This document shows, piece after piece, positions 16,205 to 24,831 of a stretch of DNA of 64,000 bases; position 1 is the stretch's first letter, and each line of letters begins with the position of its first letter. Origin of the DNA: Pseudomonas maumuensis (lineage in GTDB: Bacteria > Pseudomonadota > Gammaproteobacteria > Pseudomonadales > Pseudomonadaceae). The stretch covers positions 2,418,001-2,482,000 of the forward strand of contig NZ_CP077077.1 in the NCBI RefSeq assembly GCF_019139675.1, written 5' to 3'. A program made the position numbers and the translations under genes. The notes beneath the pieces were generated by a model, which ran no database searches, was not told where the DNA came from, and saw nothing but the letters and a program-made list of their open reading frames with translations.

Positions 16205-17359
16205 ATGGCGTTCGACGCTTCCACCATGCTGACCCTCACCATCGCCCTGGCCGCGGCCGCCGCGCTTTATCTGGCCGTGGAGTGGCGCAGCGTGCGCGAG
16301 TCCTCGCTGCTGTGCTGGAGCGCCAGCTTCGCCACCATCAGCGTCGGTTCCTCGCTCGCCTTGCTGCGTGGCAGCGGTTACCTGTTCATCGGCATCTGGT
16401 TCGCCAACGGCATGCTGGTGGCCGCCCACTGGCTGTTCCTGCTGGGGGTGTCACGCTTTACCGAAACCCGTCTGTCACGGCTCTGCTACCTGGCCCCGCT
16501 GGCCTGGCTGAGCCTGTTGCTGCTGCCGCAGTGGCCCACCTGGTCGAAGACCTTCCTGGTGGCCAACTCGTTGCTGGTCGCCGCGTTCACCCTGTACGCC
16601 AGCGCGTTGCTGCGCCCGCACGGCAAGTCGTTCAGCGTCGGCGCGGTGCAGTTGCGCTGCATCCTGCTGCTGCACGGGCTGTTCTACCTGGCCAAGACGC
16701 TGCCGGCGCTGCTGCCGGGGACGCTGATCGACCTGACGGCGTTTCGCGGGCAGATCATCCAGGTGTCGCTGGTGGAGGGGGCCATGGCGATCATGCTGAT
16801 CGCCCTGTCGATGACCGGCACCGTGCGCTACCGCCGCGAGGAGCGGATCGAGCGCCTGGCTGCGCGCGACCCGCTGACCGCCCTGTACAACCGGCGGGCA
16901 CTTGAAGTAAGGGCGACGACGCTGTTCACCGAGGTCTCGCCGGCGAACCCAGGAGCCTTGCTGCTGATCGACATCGATCACTTCAAGCTGGTCAACGACC
17001 TACATGGGCATGCCGCCGGCGACCGCCTGCTGGTGGCCTTGAGCGAGATGATCCGGGCCATGCTGCCGGAGCGGGCGATCGCCGCGCGGCTGGGCGGCGA
17101 CGAGTTCGTCATCCTCCTGGCCGGGGCTTCGCGCGAAGCCATCCAGCGCCTGGCCGAAGCCTTGCGCCAGCAGTTCCAGGCCACCGCCGAACAGTCGTTC
17201 CGCACCCCCGAGGCGGTGACCCTGAGCATCGGCGCCAACCTGTTCGACCGCCCGCCGGCCAGTCTCGCGGCCTTGATCGAGCAAGGCGACGTGCTGCTGT
17301 ACGCCTCCAAGCGCAGCGGGCGCAATAGCCTGCAACTGGTGGACGGGCTGCGCGGCTGA
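16205..17359 (+). CDS. membrane diguanylate cyclase (GGDEF)
   Basis: Protein of 384 residues. About seven hydrophobic segments fill residues 5-205, then a GGDEF domain covers about 220-380. The active-site motif is an intact GGDEF at 297-301, and the metal-binding LLIDIDHFKLVND segment precedes it, so it should make cyclic di-GMP from GTP. The RxxD inhibitory site five residues before the motif is absent, so product feedback by that route is not expected. The N-terminal membrane part has no recognised sensor signature. The stop codon is one base away from the end of the convergent DUF2790 gene. Confidence 0.85.
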   Translation: MAFDASTMLTLTIALAAAAALYLAVEWRSVRESSLLCWSASFATISVGSSLALLRGSGYLFIGIWFANGMLVAAHWLFLLGVSRFTETRLSRLCYLAPLAWLSLLLLPQWPTWSKTFLVANSLLVAAFTLYASALLRPHGKSFSVGAVQLRCILLLHGLFYLAKTLPALLPGTLIDLTAFRGQIIQVSLVEGAMAIMLIALSMTGTVRYRREERIERLAARDPLTALYNRRALEVRATTLFTEVSPANPGALLLIDIDHFKLVNDLHGHAAGDRLLVALSEMIRAMLPERAIAARLGGDEFVILLAGASREAIQRLAEALRQQFQATAEQSFRTPEAVTLSIGANLFDRPPASLAALIEQGDVLLYASKRSGRNSLQLVDGLRG

Positions 17360-17360
17360 A

Positions 17361-17684
17361 CTACTTGTTGTTGATGCACTGCGACTGCACCACGTAGCGT
17401 ACGGTGCGCAAGGTGCCCTGGCTGTCCTCGAAGGTCATCAGCCGCGGCACCACCTCGCAGGTGCGCGGGTCGCCCGACTGGCGCACGAGGCGGGCGACGT
17501 CGAGCTTCATGCCGTAGCGGTAGTCGACGATCTCCGGCACGGGCTTTGCCCGCTTGGCCGCATAGGCCTCCACGGCCTGCTGGTGGTCCGCCAGCAGCTG
17601 TTCGCTGTCCAGCCTGGAAAAGCCGCTGGCCTGGGTCGAGAGGGAAAGCGCCAGCAGGGCGGCGGTCAGGGTCGGTCGTAGCAT
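17361..17684 (-). CDS. small secreted DUF2790 protein
   Basis: Protein of 107 residues with a signal peptide (about 1-19, hydrophobic core AALLALSLSTQASG). The mature part holds the DUF2790 hallmark DYRYGMKLDVARLV and two cysteines, one in CEVVPRLMTFEDSQG and one in SQCINN, which could form a disulfide. The family is abundant in Pseudomonas and many members respond to copper or stress, but no function is proven. Start ATG at 17684 has GGAGGC upstream. Confidence 0.8.
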   Translation of the reverse strand: MLRPTLTAALLALSLSTQASGFSRLDSEQLLADHQQAVEAYAAKRAKPVPEIVDYRYGMKLDVARLVRQSGDPRTCEVVPRLMTFEDSQGTLRTVRYVVQSQCINNK

Positions 17685-17928
17685 GGTCGTGCCTCCGAAA
17701 GGTTCGTTTCGCAGACCACGCTAGCGATGGCCGACCAACAGGGGCATGACGGCCGGGTTACAGATATGAAAGGTGGGCGCAACGCAGCTCTCCTGGCTGC
17801 GCATGACACGATTGTAATTCCCCCATCACCTTCCCGTTATCCGCCAGCGGCGAGCATCACGCTCGGCCGATGGGGCAGGGTGCGTGTGCAACTGGCCAAA
17901 CCAGGGATGCCCAGCGCCGAGGCCTGAC

Positions 17929-17936
17929 AACAAGAA
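17929..17936 (+). promoter_or_regulatory. AAnAAnAA (Hfq/Crc) motif before oprD-like gene
   Basis: AACAAGAA, 24 bp before the porin ATG, matches the catabolite-activity motif bound by Hfq with Crc. Short motif, so support is from its repetition at related genes. Confidence 0.4.
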
Positions 17937-17960
17937 CAGCCGCAATCGAAGGAGCAGTGG

Positions 17961-19304
17961 ATGAAGAGCAATCCGACACTTTCCCTGGCCGCCCTAATGG
18001 CGCTGGCAGGCTTCGGCCCGGCGGCCTGGGCCGCAGAAGAGCAGAAGGAAGGGTTCATCGAGGGCAGCCGCCTGAGCGTGCTCAACCGCAATTACTATTT
18101 CAATCGCGATCATCGCGATGGCCCGGCCCCCACTTACAACAGTGGCAAGGACAGCGGCAACGGCTACTCCGAGGCCTGGGCCCATGCCGTGATCACCCGC
18201 TTCGAGTCCGGTTTCACCCAAGGTACGCTGGGCGTCGGGGTGGACGCCTTCGCCATGCTCGGGCTCAAGCTCGACACCGGTGGCGGACGCAACGGCGGGC
18301 GCAGCTCGTTCGACCTGCTGCCGGTGGACCGCGATGGCCAGGCCCGCGACGAATACACCAAACTCGGTGGCGCGGCCAAGGTGCGCCTGTTCGATACGGT
18401 GTTGCGGGTGGGGGATGTGTTCCCAGCCAACCCAGTGGTCGCCGCCGGCGACTCGCGGCTGTTGCCGGAAAGCTTTCGCGGCGTGACCCTGGAGAACACC
18501 AGTGTGCAAGGCCTGACGCTGCAGGCCGGGCGCCTGCACGCCATGAGCCAGCCGGTGTCCAGCGACTTGCGCGACAACTTCGTGACGTTCTACGGCGGCC
18601 CGGTGGATTCGCCGTGGATCGCCTACGGCGGTGGCGACTACGCAATCAACGAAAACATCAGCGTCAGCCTTTTCGGCAGTCGCTTGAAGGATGTGTGGAA
18701 CCAGTATTACGCCGGCACCAGCGTGACCTGGCCGTTGTCGGACGAGCTGGCGCTGATCGGCGGGTTCAATTTCTACAACGCCAGGGACGAAGGGCGTCAG
18801 CGCCTGGGCCAGTTCGACAACGACATCTGGAGCGCCAAGCTCGGCGTGCGCTACGGCGCCCATACCCTGGCCCTGACCTACCAGCGCAACAACGGTGACG
18901 ACGACTTCGACTACCTGCGCCAGTCCGATTCGATCTTCCTCGACAACTCCATCCAGTACAGCGACTTCAACTCGCCGAAAGAGCGCTCATGGATGTTGCG
19001 CTACGACCTGAACATGGCCGCCTACGGTGTGCCCGGGCTGTCGTTCATGACCCGTTATGGCCGGGGCAGCGACGCTGACTACAGCCAAGCCAACGCCTAC
19101 TACATGCGCCGCGACGGCAACGGCGATCCGCTCACCGACCAGAAGCGCTGGGAGCGCGACATCGAGGTCAAGTACGTGGTGCAGACCGGCGCGGCAAAGG
19201 ACCTGGCGCTGCGCGTGCGCCAGGCCACCACCCGGGCCACGGCCTTCGAGTCGGACCTGGACGAGGTGCGGGTGATCGTCGAGTACCCGTTGTCGGTTCT
19301 CTGA
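17961..19304 (+). CDS. OprD-family outer-membrane porin
   Basis: Protein of 447 residues with a signal peptide (about 1-24, ending PAAWA). The block EGSRLSVLNRNYYFNRDHRDG after the signal sequence and the closing strand DEVRVIVEYPLSVL are typical of OprD channels, 18-stranded barrels that admit amino acids or carboxylates. It lies next to the shikimate-type transporter and quiC1, so quinate, shikimate or a similar acid is a likely substrate by inference. SD GGAGCAG precedes the ATG. Confidence 0.88.
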   Translation: MKSNPTLSLAALMALAGFGPAAWAAEEQKEGFIEGSRLSVLNRNYYFNRDHRDGPAPTYNSGKDSGNGYSEAWAHAVITRFESGFTQGTLGVGVDAFAMLGLKLDTGGGRNGGRSSFDLLPVDRDGQARDEYTKLGGAAKVRLFDTVLRVGDVFPANPVVAAGDSRLLPESFRGVTLENTSVQGLTLQAGRLHAMSQPVSSDLRDNFVTFYGGPVDSPWIAYGGGDYAINENISVSLFGSRLKDVWNQYYAGTSVTWPLSDELALIGGFNFYNARDEGRQRLGQFDNDIWSAKLGVRYGAHTLALTYQRNNGDDDFDYLRQSDSIFLDNSIQYSDFNSPKERSWMLRYDLNMAAYGVPGLSFMTRYGRGSDADYSQANAYYMRRDGNGDPLTDQKRWERDIEVKYVVQTGAAKDLALRVRQATTRATAFESDLDEVRVIVEYPLSVL

Positions 19305-19366
19305 TCGGCACCTGTTCGACGGATGTGTTGCGGCCCCTTGAGATAGAGCGCCGCTCGCGTGGTATC

Positions 19367-19430
19367 ATCGCCGGCAAGCCGGCTCCCACAGGGTATGCGC
19401 AATTCCTGTGGGAGCCGGCTTGCCGGCGAT
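19367..19430. repeat. REP inverted pair
   Basis: Same 26-bp arms and 12-bp spacing as at 5492-5555, with a different spacer. It lies between the convergent oprD and transporter genes and may end transcription from both sides. Confidence 0.85.
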
Positions 19431-19479
19431 GAGGCCCGTACGGGAAACCTAACACCATGTTCGGAACGGCTGTTGACGG

Positions 19480-20853
19480 TCAGTGGCCGAATGCTTTCAG
19501 GCTGCCCTTGCGGCTCGCTTCATAGGCTTCACGCGGCATGGGTTGTGCCTGCGGGTTGCCCAGGTCTTCCATTGCCAGCCGGTGGGTTTCCGGTGCCAGG
19601 TAGGCGGCCAGTGCGCACACGCAGGTGATGAGGAACGCCAGCCCGCCGACCACCAGCGGGATATTGTCCGAGCCCGGCGGCGCGACCGCGGCGAACAACG
19701 CCGGCAGCATGGCGGTGATCATGGTGCCGAGGTTCTGCGCGATGGCCATGGCCGAGACCCGGTAGCGGGTGTGGAACAGCTCCGGATAGAAGCTCGGGAA
19801 CACCGCGTTGTAGCCCTGGTAGACCATGCCCCACATGACGATCGAGGCGGCGAAGGCCAGTGGCACGTTCTGGATGCTGATCGCATACAGATAGACGAAC
19901 GCCAGCAGGCCCGAGCCCAGGCAACCGGCGATCATGGTCGGGCGCCGGCCGATCCTGTCGCTGAGGTTGCCGACGAAGGGGATCACCAGCACCGCGACGA
20001 TGTTGCCCACCACCGGGATCCACAGGTACACGCTCTTGTCGAAGCCGATACCGTATGCCGGCTGCACTGCGTAGGCGGCGCCGAAGATGGTGGCGACTAC
20101 CGGGATCACGTTCATCAGCGCCATGAACATCACCAGCACCATGTGCTTCCAGCTGTGGCGGAAGGCCTCGCTGATCGGCGACTTGGCCACCTTGTCCTGT
20201 TGCTCTTCCTGGACGAAGGCCGGGGTCTCGTGGACTTCCTTGCGGATGATGAAGCCAGCCACCAGCACCAGCGCGCTCATCAGGAACGGAATGCGCCAGC
20301 CCCAGTCGTTGAAGGCCTCGCTGGGCATGAAGTAGGCCAGCGGCAGGAACACCGCGGCGGCCATCACCTGGCCGGCCTGCACCCCTTGCAGGGTGTAGCT
20401 GGCGTAGTAGCCACGGCGGCCGAACGGCGCGTGTTCCATGATCATCGAGCTGGCGCCGGAGATCTCGCCGGCCACGGCGAAGCCCTGGACCAGGCGCAGC
20501 AGCACCAGCAGCGCCGGGGCCAGCAGGCCGACATCGTGGTAGGTCGGCAGCAGGCCGACGGCCATGGTCGACAGGCCCATCAGGAACATGCACAGCAGCA
20601 GCACGTTCTTGCGCCCGCGGGTATCGCCCCAGTGGCCAAGCACGAAGGCGCCGACCGGGCGCGCCAGGTAACCCACGCCGTAGGTGGCCAGCGAGGCGAT
20701 GATGGCCATCTTCGGGTCGGCGGACGGGAAGAAGATCTGCGGGAAGATCAGCGCCGCGGCCTGGGCGTAGATGAAGAAGTCGTAGTACTCGAGGGCAGAG
20801 CCGATCCATCCGCTGGCGGTGGCTTTCTTGGCTTGGGAGCTTGAGCGGGCCAT
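19480..20853 (-). CDS. MFS transporter, shikimate/quinate type (MHS family)
   Basis: Inner-membrane proton symporter of 457 residues with 12 hydrophobic segments. The N-terminal IGSALEYYDFFIYAQAAAL and the loop GHWGDTRGRKN are signatures of the metabolite:H+ symporters, including ShiA. Divergent from quiC1 and next to aroE-like and aroQ genes, it most likely imports shikimate, quinate or dehydroshikimate. The ATG at 20853 is preceded by GGAG and by AAGAACAA at 20864-20871 (minus strand), a Hfq/Crc motif. An in-frame upstream extension is discarded because it has no hydrophobic or family character. Confidence 0.82.
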   Translation of the reverse strand: MARSSSQAKKATASGWIGSALEYYDFFIYAQAAALIFPQIFFPSADPKMAIIASLATYGVGYLARPVGAFVLGHWGDTRGRKNVLLLCMFLMGLSTMAVGLLPTYHDVGLLAPALLVLLRLVQGFAVAGEISGASSMIMEHAPFGRRGYYASYTLQGVQAGQVMAAAVFLPLAYFMPSEAFNDWGWRIPFLMSALVLVAGFIIRKEVHETPAFVQEEQQDKVAKSPISEAFRHSWKHMVLVMFMALMNVIPVVATIFGAAYAVQPAYGIGFDKSVYLWIPVVGNIVAVLVIPFVGNLSDRIGRRPTMIAGCLGSGLLAFVYLYAISIQNVPLAFAASIVMWGMVYQGYNAVFPSFYPELFHTRYRVSAMAIAQNLGTMITAMLPALFAAVAPPGSDNIPLVVGGLAFLITCVCALAAYLAPETHRLAMEDLGNPQAQPMPREAYEASRKGSLKAFGH

Positions 20854-20863
20854 GTTGTCTCCG

Positions 20864-20871
20864 TTGTTCTT
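20864..20871 (-). promoter_or_regulatory. AAnAAnAA (Hfq/Crc) motif before the transporter gene
   Basis: AAGAACAA on the minus strand, 10 bp before the ATG, close to the SD sequence, where Hfq/Crc would hinder ribosome binding. Confidence 0.45.
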
Positions 20872-21130
20872 GTCAGGGGCCGGATTGGTCAGCGCTTGAG
20901 GCGCGGGCAGGGGCTGTGTGGAGAAGACGAACGAGGCGGCGCGGATCGCAGGGCGAGCAAGGTGTGCATAGTTCGGTACCCGTTTTCTTGAACTTATTAT
21001 GTGGTGACGTTGGGTAGTGCAGCGCAGGTTCCGCCGAACGACCGGCGTGGCGGCGAGAAGGGGCCGGCGGGCCTGCGACTGGTGTTCATGGTTGTTCACG
21101 GGGGTGGGTGAAGCAATTCGCTGGAACGGG

Positions 21131-21153
21131 TTTTGTTCGGTAATCGAACAAAA
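21131..21153. promoter_or_regulatory. PcaR-like operator upstream of quiC1
   Basis: TTTTGTTCG and CGAACAAAA are perfect 9-bp arms around GTAAT. The core GTTCGGTAATCGAAC (21135-21149) differs at two of 15 positions from the PcaR binding sequence of the pca genes as I remember it, GTTCGATAATCGCAC. It lies 94 bp before the quiC1 ATG in the divergent promoter, so it could act on both directions. A related 15-mer lies before pobR/pobA at 59736-59750. Confidence 0.6.
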
Positions 21154-21177
21154 ACTAACTGTTCCGTACAAAGTTCG
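21152..21177 (+). promoter_or_regulatory. control box shared with aroQ (quiC1 copy)
   Basis: The pattern AAACTAAC-N6-GTACAAA-N2-TCG occurs here and, on the minus strand, at 25310-25335 upstream of aroQ, with the same spacing and no identity in the spacers. It directly follows the PcaR-like dyad. It may be the binding site of the TetR regulator encoded between the two genes. Confidence 0.5.
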
Positions 21178-21227
21178 TTGCCGGGGCGACTTTACCTGCG
21201 AATAATCGATCGTGCCAGGCCTCACTC

Positions 21228-21235
21228 AATAACAA
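21228..21235 (+). promoter_or_regulatory. AAnAAnAA (Hfq/Crc) motif at the quiC1 RBS
   Basis: AATAACAA runs into the SD AAGGA (21234-21238), 12 bp before the ATG, so Hfq/Crc binding would mask the ribosome site. Confidence 0.5.
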
Positions 21236-21247
21236 GGAACACCCGCC

Positions 21248-23155
21248 ATGCACCGTTCGATCGCCACCGTTTCCTTGAGCGGCACCCTGCCGGAAAAGCT
21301 CGAAGCCATCGCCGCCGCCGGTTTCGACGGCGTCGAGATCTTCGAGAACGACCTGCTGTACTACGCCGGCAGCCCCCGCGAAGTGCGCCAGTTGTGCGCC
21401 GACCTGGGGTTGGCCATCACCCTGTTCCAGCCGTTCCGCGATTTCGAGGGCTGCCGCCGCGACCGCCTGCACAAGAATCTCGACCGCGCCGAGCGCAAGT
21501 TCGACCTGATGCAGGAACTGGGCACCGACCTGGTGCTGGTGTGCAGCAATGTCCAGCCCGACGCCCTGGGCGACGAACAACTGCTGGTGGACGACCTGCG
21601 CCTGCTCGCCGAGCATGCCGGCGCGCGGGGCCTGCGCATCGGCTACGAGGCCCTGGCCTGGGGCCGCCACATCAATACCTGGCAACAGGTGTGGAACCTG
21701 GTGCGCCAGGCCGACCACCCGGCGCTGGGGGTGATCCTCGACAGCTTCCATACGCTGTCGCTCAAGGGCGACCCCAGCGGCATCCGCGATATCCCCGGCG
21801 AGAAGATCTTCTTCGTGCAGATGGCCGACGCGCCGATCCTGGCCATGGACGTGCTGGAATGGAGCCGGCACTTCCGCTGCTTCCCCGGGCAGGGGGAAAT
21901 GGACCTGGCGGGCTTCCTCGCGCCGATCCTGGCCAGCGGCTATCGCGGCCCGCTGTCGCTGGAGGTCTTCAATGACGGTTTCCGCGCAGCGCCACCCCGG
22001 CAGAACGCCGCCGATGGCCTGCGCTCGCTGCTGTACCTGGAGGAAAAGACCCGCCGTCAGCTCGAGCGCGAGGCGCGGGCGGTCGAGCCGGGCGTGCTGT
22101 TCGCGCCGCCGGCCGCCAGCCGCTACGACGGCGTGGAGTTTCTCGAGTTCGCCGTCGACGAGGCGGTCGGCGCACGCCTGGGCGCATGGCTCAAGCGCCT
22201 GGGCTTCGCCGAGGCCGGCGCGCACCGCAGCAAGGCCGTGCGTCTGCTGCGCCAGGGCGATATCAACATCGTCCTCAATGGCGAACCTTATTCGTTCGCC
22301 CACAACTTCTTCGAAGCCCATGGCCCGTCGTTGTGCGCCACGGCGTTGCGGGTCAACGCCGGCCAGGACGCGCTGCAGCGCGCCATGGCCTACCGTGGCC
22401 AGCCGTTCCGTGGCCTGGTCGGTCCCAACGAGCGCGAGATCCCGGCGGTGCGCGCACCGGACGGCAGCCTGTTGTACCTGGTGCAGCCCGACGGCAACGG
22501 CCAGACCCTCTACGACACCGATTTCCGCCTGGACCCGACAGCCCGCGCGAGTGGTGGCCTCAAGCGTATCGACCACATGGCCCTGGCGTTGCCGGCCGAG
22601 GCCCTGGACAGTTGGGTGCTGTTCTACAAGAGCCTGTTCGACTTCACCGCCGACGACGAGGTGGTGTTGCCCGACCCCTATGGCCTGGTCAAGAGCCGTG
22701 CCCTGCGCAGCCATTGCGGCACCCTGCGGCTGCCACTGAACATCTCGGAGAACCGCAACACCGCCATCGCCCACGCCCTGGACAGCTATCGCGGCTCCGG
22801 CGTGCATCACGTCGCCTTCGACTGCGACGACATCTTCTGCGAGGTGGCCCGGGCCAAGGAGGCCGGCGTGCCGTTGCTGGAGATCCCGCTGAACTACTAC
22901 GACGACCTGGCGGCGCGCTTCGACTTCGACGACGAGTTCCTCAGCGAGCTGGCGTACTACAACGTGCTGTACGACCGCGATGCCCAGGGCGGCGAGCTGT
23001 TCCACGTGTACACCGAGCCGTTCGAAGGGCGCTTCTTCTTCGAAATCCTGCAGCGCAAGGGCGGCTATGCCGGCTATGGCGCGGCCAACGTGGCGGTGCG
23101 CCTGGCAGCGATGGCCAAGGCACGCAGCGGGGCAGGGCGCAAGGTGGTGTTGTGA
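21248..23155 (+). CDS. quiC1: 3-dehydroshikimate dehydratase, two-domain QuiC1 type
   Basis: Converts 3-dehydroshikimate to protocatechuate, the key step of quinate/shikimate breakdown. The 635 residues hold an N-terminal TIM barrel of the sugar-phosphate isomerase fold (about 1-265) and a C-terminal 4-hydroxyphenylpyruvate-dioxygenase-like half (about 290-620). The metal ligands known for the P. putida enzyme fall exactly in place: E134 (GYEALAW), D165 (ILDSFH), Q191 (FVQMAD) and E239 (SLEVFN), with H168 nearby. SD AAGGA precedes the ATG. Divergent from the shikimate-type transporter; a TetR gene follows 126 bp downstream. Confidence 0.95.
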   Translation: MHRSIATVSLSGTLPEKLEAIAAAGFDGVEIFENDLLYYAGSPREVRQLCADLGLAITLFQPFRDFEGCRRDRLHKNLDRAERKFDLMQELGTDLVLVCSNVQPDALGDEQLLVDDLRLLAEHAGARGLRIGYEALAWGRHINTWQQVWNLVRQADHPALGVILDSFHTLSLKGDPSGIRDIPGEKIFFVQMADAPILAMDVLEWSRHFRCFPGQGEMDLAGFLAPILASGYRGPLSLEVFNDGFRAAPPRQNAADGLRSLLYLEEKTRRQLEREARAVEPGVLFAPPAASRYDGVEFLEFAVDEAVGARLGAWLKRLGFAEAGAHRSKAVRLLRQGDINIVLNGEPYSFAHNFFEAHGPSLCATALRVNAGQDALQRAMAYRGQPFRGLVGPNEREIPAVRAPDGSLLYLVQPDGNGQTLYDTDFRLDPTARASGGLKRIDHMALALPAEALDSWVLFYKSLFDFTADDEVVLPDPYGLVKSRALRSHCGTLRLPLNISENRNTAIAHALDSYRGSGVHHVAFDCDDIFCEVARAKEAGVPLLEIPLNYYDDLAARFDFDDEFLSELAYYNVLYDRDAQGGELFHVYTEPFEGRFFFEILQRKGGYAGYGAANVAVRLAAMAKARSGAGRKVVL

Positions 23156-23281
23156 GCCAGGCCCTTGGCCGGCGACGGGGCGCCTAGGCCAAACCTGACC
23201 AGCCGACCAACACCGCGCTTCCCAGCATCGCCCAGCTCACGGATAATCGCCCGGATTACTACAACGAGCCTGTGAGTCGGT

Positions 23282-23944
23282 ATGAGTGATTCGGTCGTCA
23301 AGCCTGAAGTCGAAGGCCTGCGCAAGACGCGCAAGAACAATCCGGAAAAGACCCGCGAGAACATTCTCCAGGCCGCCATCACCGAGTTCGTCCAGCAGGG
23401 CCTGGCGGGTGCCCGGGTCGATGCCATCGCCGAGCGCACCGCCACCTCCAAGCGCATGATCTACTACTACTTCGGCAGCAAGGAGCAGTTGTACGTCGAG
23501 TGCCTGGTCAAGCTCTACGGCGACATCCGCAAGACCGAGCACAGCCTGGACCTCGACTCGCTGGCGCCCGAGCAGGCGATCCAGCGCCTGGTGGAGTTCA
23601 CCTTCGACCATCACGCCAACAACGTCGATTTCGTGCGTATCGTCTGCACCGAGAACATCCACTACGGCGAGTACGTCAAGCAGTCGCCGGTGATCCGCGA
23701 GATGAGCAGCATGGTGCTCGACGCACTGGGCAAGATCCTCGCCCGTGGCGTTGCCCAGGGCGTGTTCCGCCCCGGCATCGAAGTGATCGACCTGCATATG
23801 CTGATGAGCTCGTTCTGCTTCTACCGGGTGTCCAACCGCCATACCTTTGGCGACATCTTCCAGATCGACCTGTCCGACGAGCAGATCAAGCAACGCCACA
23901 AGCAGGTGATCTGCGAGGCGGTGATGCGTTACATCAAGGCTTGA
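23282..23944 (+). CDS. TetR-family regulator of the quinate/shikimate cluster
   Basis: Protein of 220 residues. The helix-turn-helix is at about 24-70 (ENILQAAITEFVQQGLAGARVDAIAERTATSKRMIYYYF), followed by a TetR C-terminal domain of the type found with quinate/shikimate genes (VDFVRIVCTENIHYGEYV). Its place between quiC1 and the aroE-aroQ pair suggests that it senses a pathway intermediate. Candidate site: the box shared by quiC1 and aroQ. A weak PcaR-like half-site (ATAATCGC, 23243-23250) is in its own promoter. It converges on aroE-like across a palindromic terminator. Confidence 0.8.
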   Translation: MSDSVVKPEVEGLRKTRKNNPEKTRENILQAAITEFVQQGLAGARVDAIAERTATSKRMIYYYFGSKEQLYVECLVKLYGDIRKTEHSLDLDSLAPEQAIQRLVEFTFDHHANNVDFVRIVCTENIHYGEYVKQSPVIREMSSMVLDALGKILARGVAQGVFRPGIEVIDLHMLMSSFCFYRVSNRHTFGDIFQIDLSDEQIKQRHKQVICEAVMRYIKA

Positions 23945-23951
23945 ACGCAAG

Positions 23952-23969
23952 CGCGGGGCATGCCCCGCG
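23952..23969. terminator. bidirectional hairpin between tetR and aroE-like
   Basis: An 18-bp perfect palindrome, CGCGGGGCATGCCCCGCG, placed 7 bp after the tetR stop and 16 bp from the aroE-like stop. Symmetric GC-rich design between converging genes fits a shared terminator, although no T-run follows. Confidence 0.55.
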
Positions 23970-23985
23970 ATGAGCTGGCTGGCGA

Positions 23986-24831
23986 CTAGAAACTGGCAAA
24001 GTGCGCCTGCATTCGCGTGGCATCCGCCGGGCGTCCACTGAACAGCTCGAACGCCTTGACCGCCTGGAACACCGCCATGGTGCCGCCATCGAGGGTGCGG
24101 CAGCCCAGGGCCCGGGCCTGGCGCAACAATTCGGTCTCCAGCGGGAAATAGATGATCTCCGCCACCCATAGCCGGGCGTGCAGCAACGCCGGCGGCAAGG
24201 GGGTGCCCGGCAGCTTGGCCATGCCCACCGGCGTGGTGTTGACCAGGCCATCGGCGCCGGCCAGGGTCTCGCCTAGATCGCTGCCGAGCATGGCGCGGCC
24301 ATTGCCGAAGCGCTGCGTGAGATTGTCCACCAGCGCCTGGGCACGGGCCGGGTCCACCTCGAACACGTGCAGTTGCTCGACGCCTTCGGCCAATAGTGCG
24401 TGAGCCACCGCTGCACCCGCGCCACCTGCGCCCAGCTGCACCACCCGGCGTCTGGCCGCGCCGGGCAGGCCCCGGCGCAAGCCTTCGGCGAAGCCCAGGC
24501 AGTCGGTGTTGTGGCCGACCCGCTTGCCATCGCGTAGCACCACGGTATTAACCGCGCCGATGCCGCGGGCCTCGTCCGACAGTTCGTCGAGCAACGGCAG
24601 GATCGCCTGCTTGAACGGGTACGTGATGTTGAGCCCGCTGAAACCGGTGCGCTGGGCCGCGTCGAGCAACGCGGGCAGGGCGCTGTCGTCCAGGCCCAGC
24701 TGGTCGGCGTCGATCAGCCGGTACAGGTAGCGCAGCGCCTGGGCGTCGCCCTCGTGTTCGTGCAGCGCCGGCGTGCGCGAAGCCTGGATGCCGCGACCGA
24801 TGAGGCCGGCAAGGATACCTTGGGCGCTCAT
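23986..24831 (-). CDS. shikimate/quinate dehydrogenase-like protein (AroE superfamily)
   Basis: NAD(P)-dependent dehydrogenase of 281 residues. The catalytic pair of the family is visible as K74 (NITYPFKQ) and D110 (GHNTDCLGF), and the Rossmann glycine motif is GAGGAGAAV near 135-143. In place of the SxSP substrate motif of biosynthetic AroE it has SRTP (S18-T20), as in catabolic or RifI-like members. Placement after aroQ with a 4-bp ATGA overlap supports a catabolic job, oxidising shikimate to dehydroshikimate or quinate to dehydroquinate. Which substrate it prefers cannot be read from sequence. Confidence 0.85.
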   Translation of the reverse strand: MSAQGILAGLIGRGIQASRTPALHEHEGDAQALRYLYRLIDADQLGLDDSALPALLDAAQRTGFSGLNITYPFKQAILPLLDELSDEARGIGAVNTVVLRDGKRVGHNTDCLGFAEGLRRGLPGAARRRVVQLGAGGAGAAVAHALLAEGVEQLHVFEVDPARAQALVDNLTQRFGNGRAMLGSDLGETLAGADGLVNTTPVGMAKLPGTPLPPALLHARLWVAEIIYFPLETELLRQARALGCRTLDGGTMAVFQAVKAFELFSGRPADATRMQAHFASF

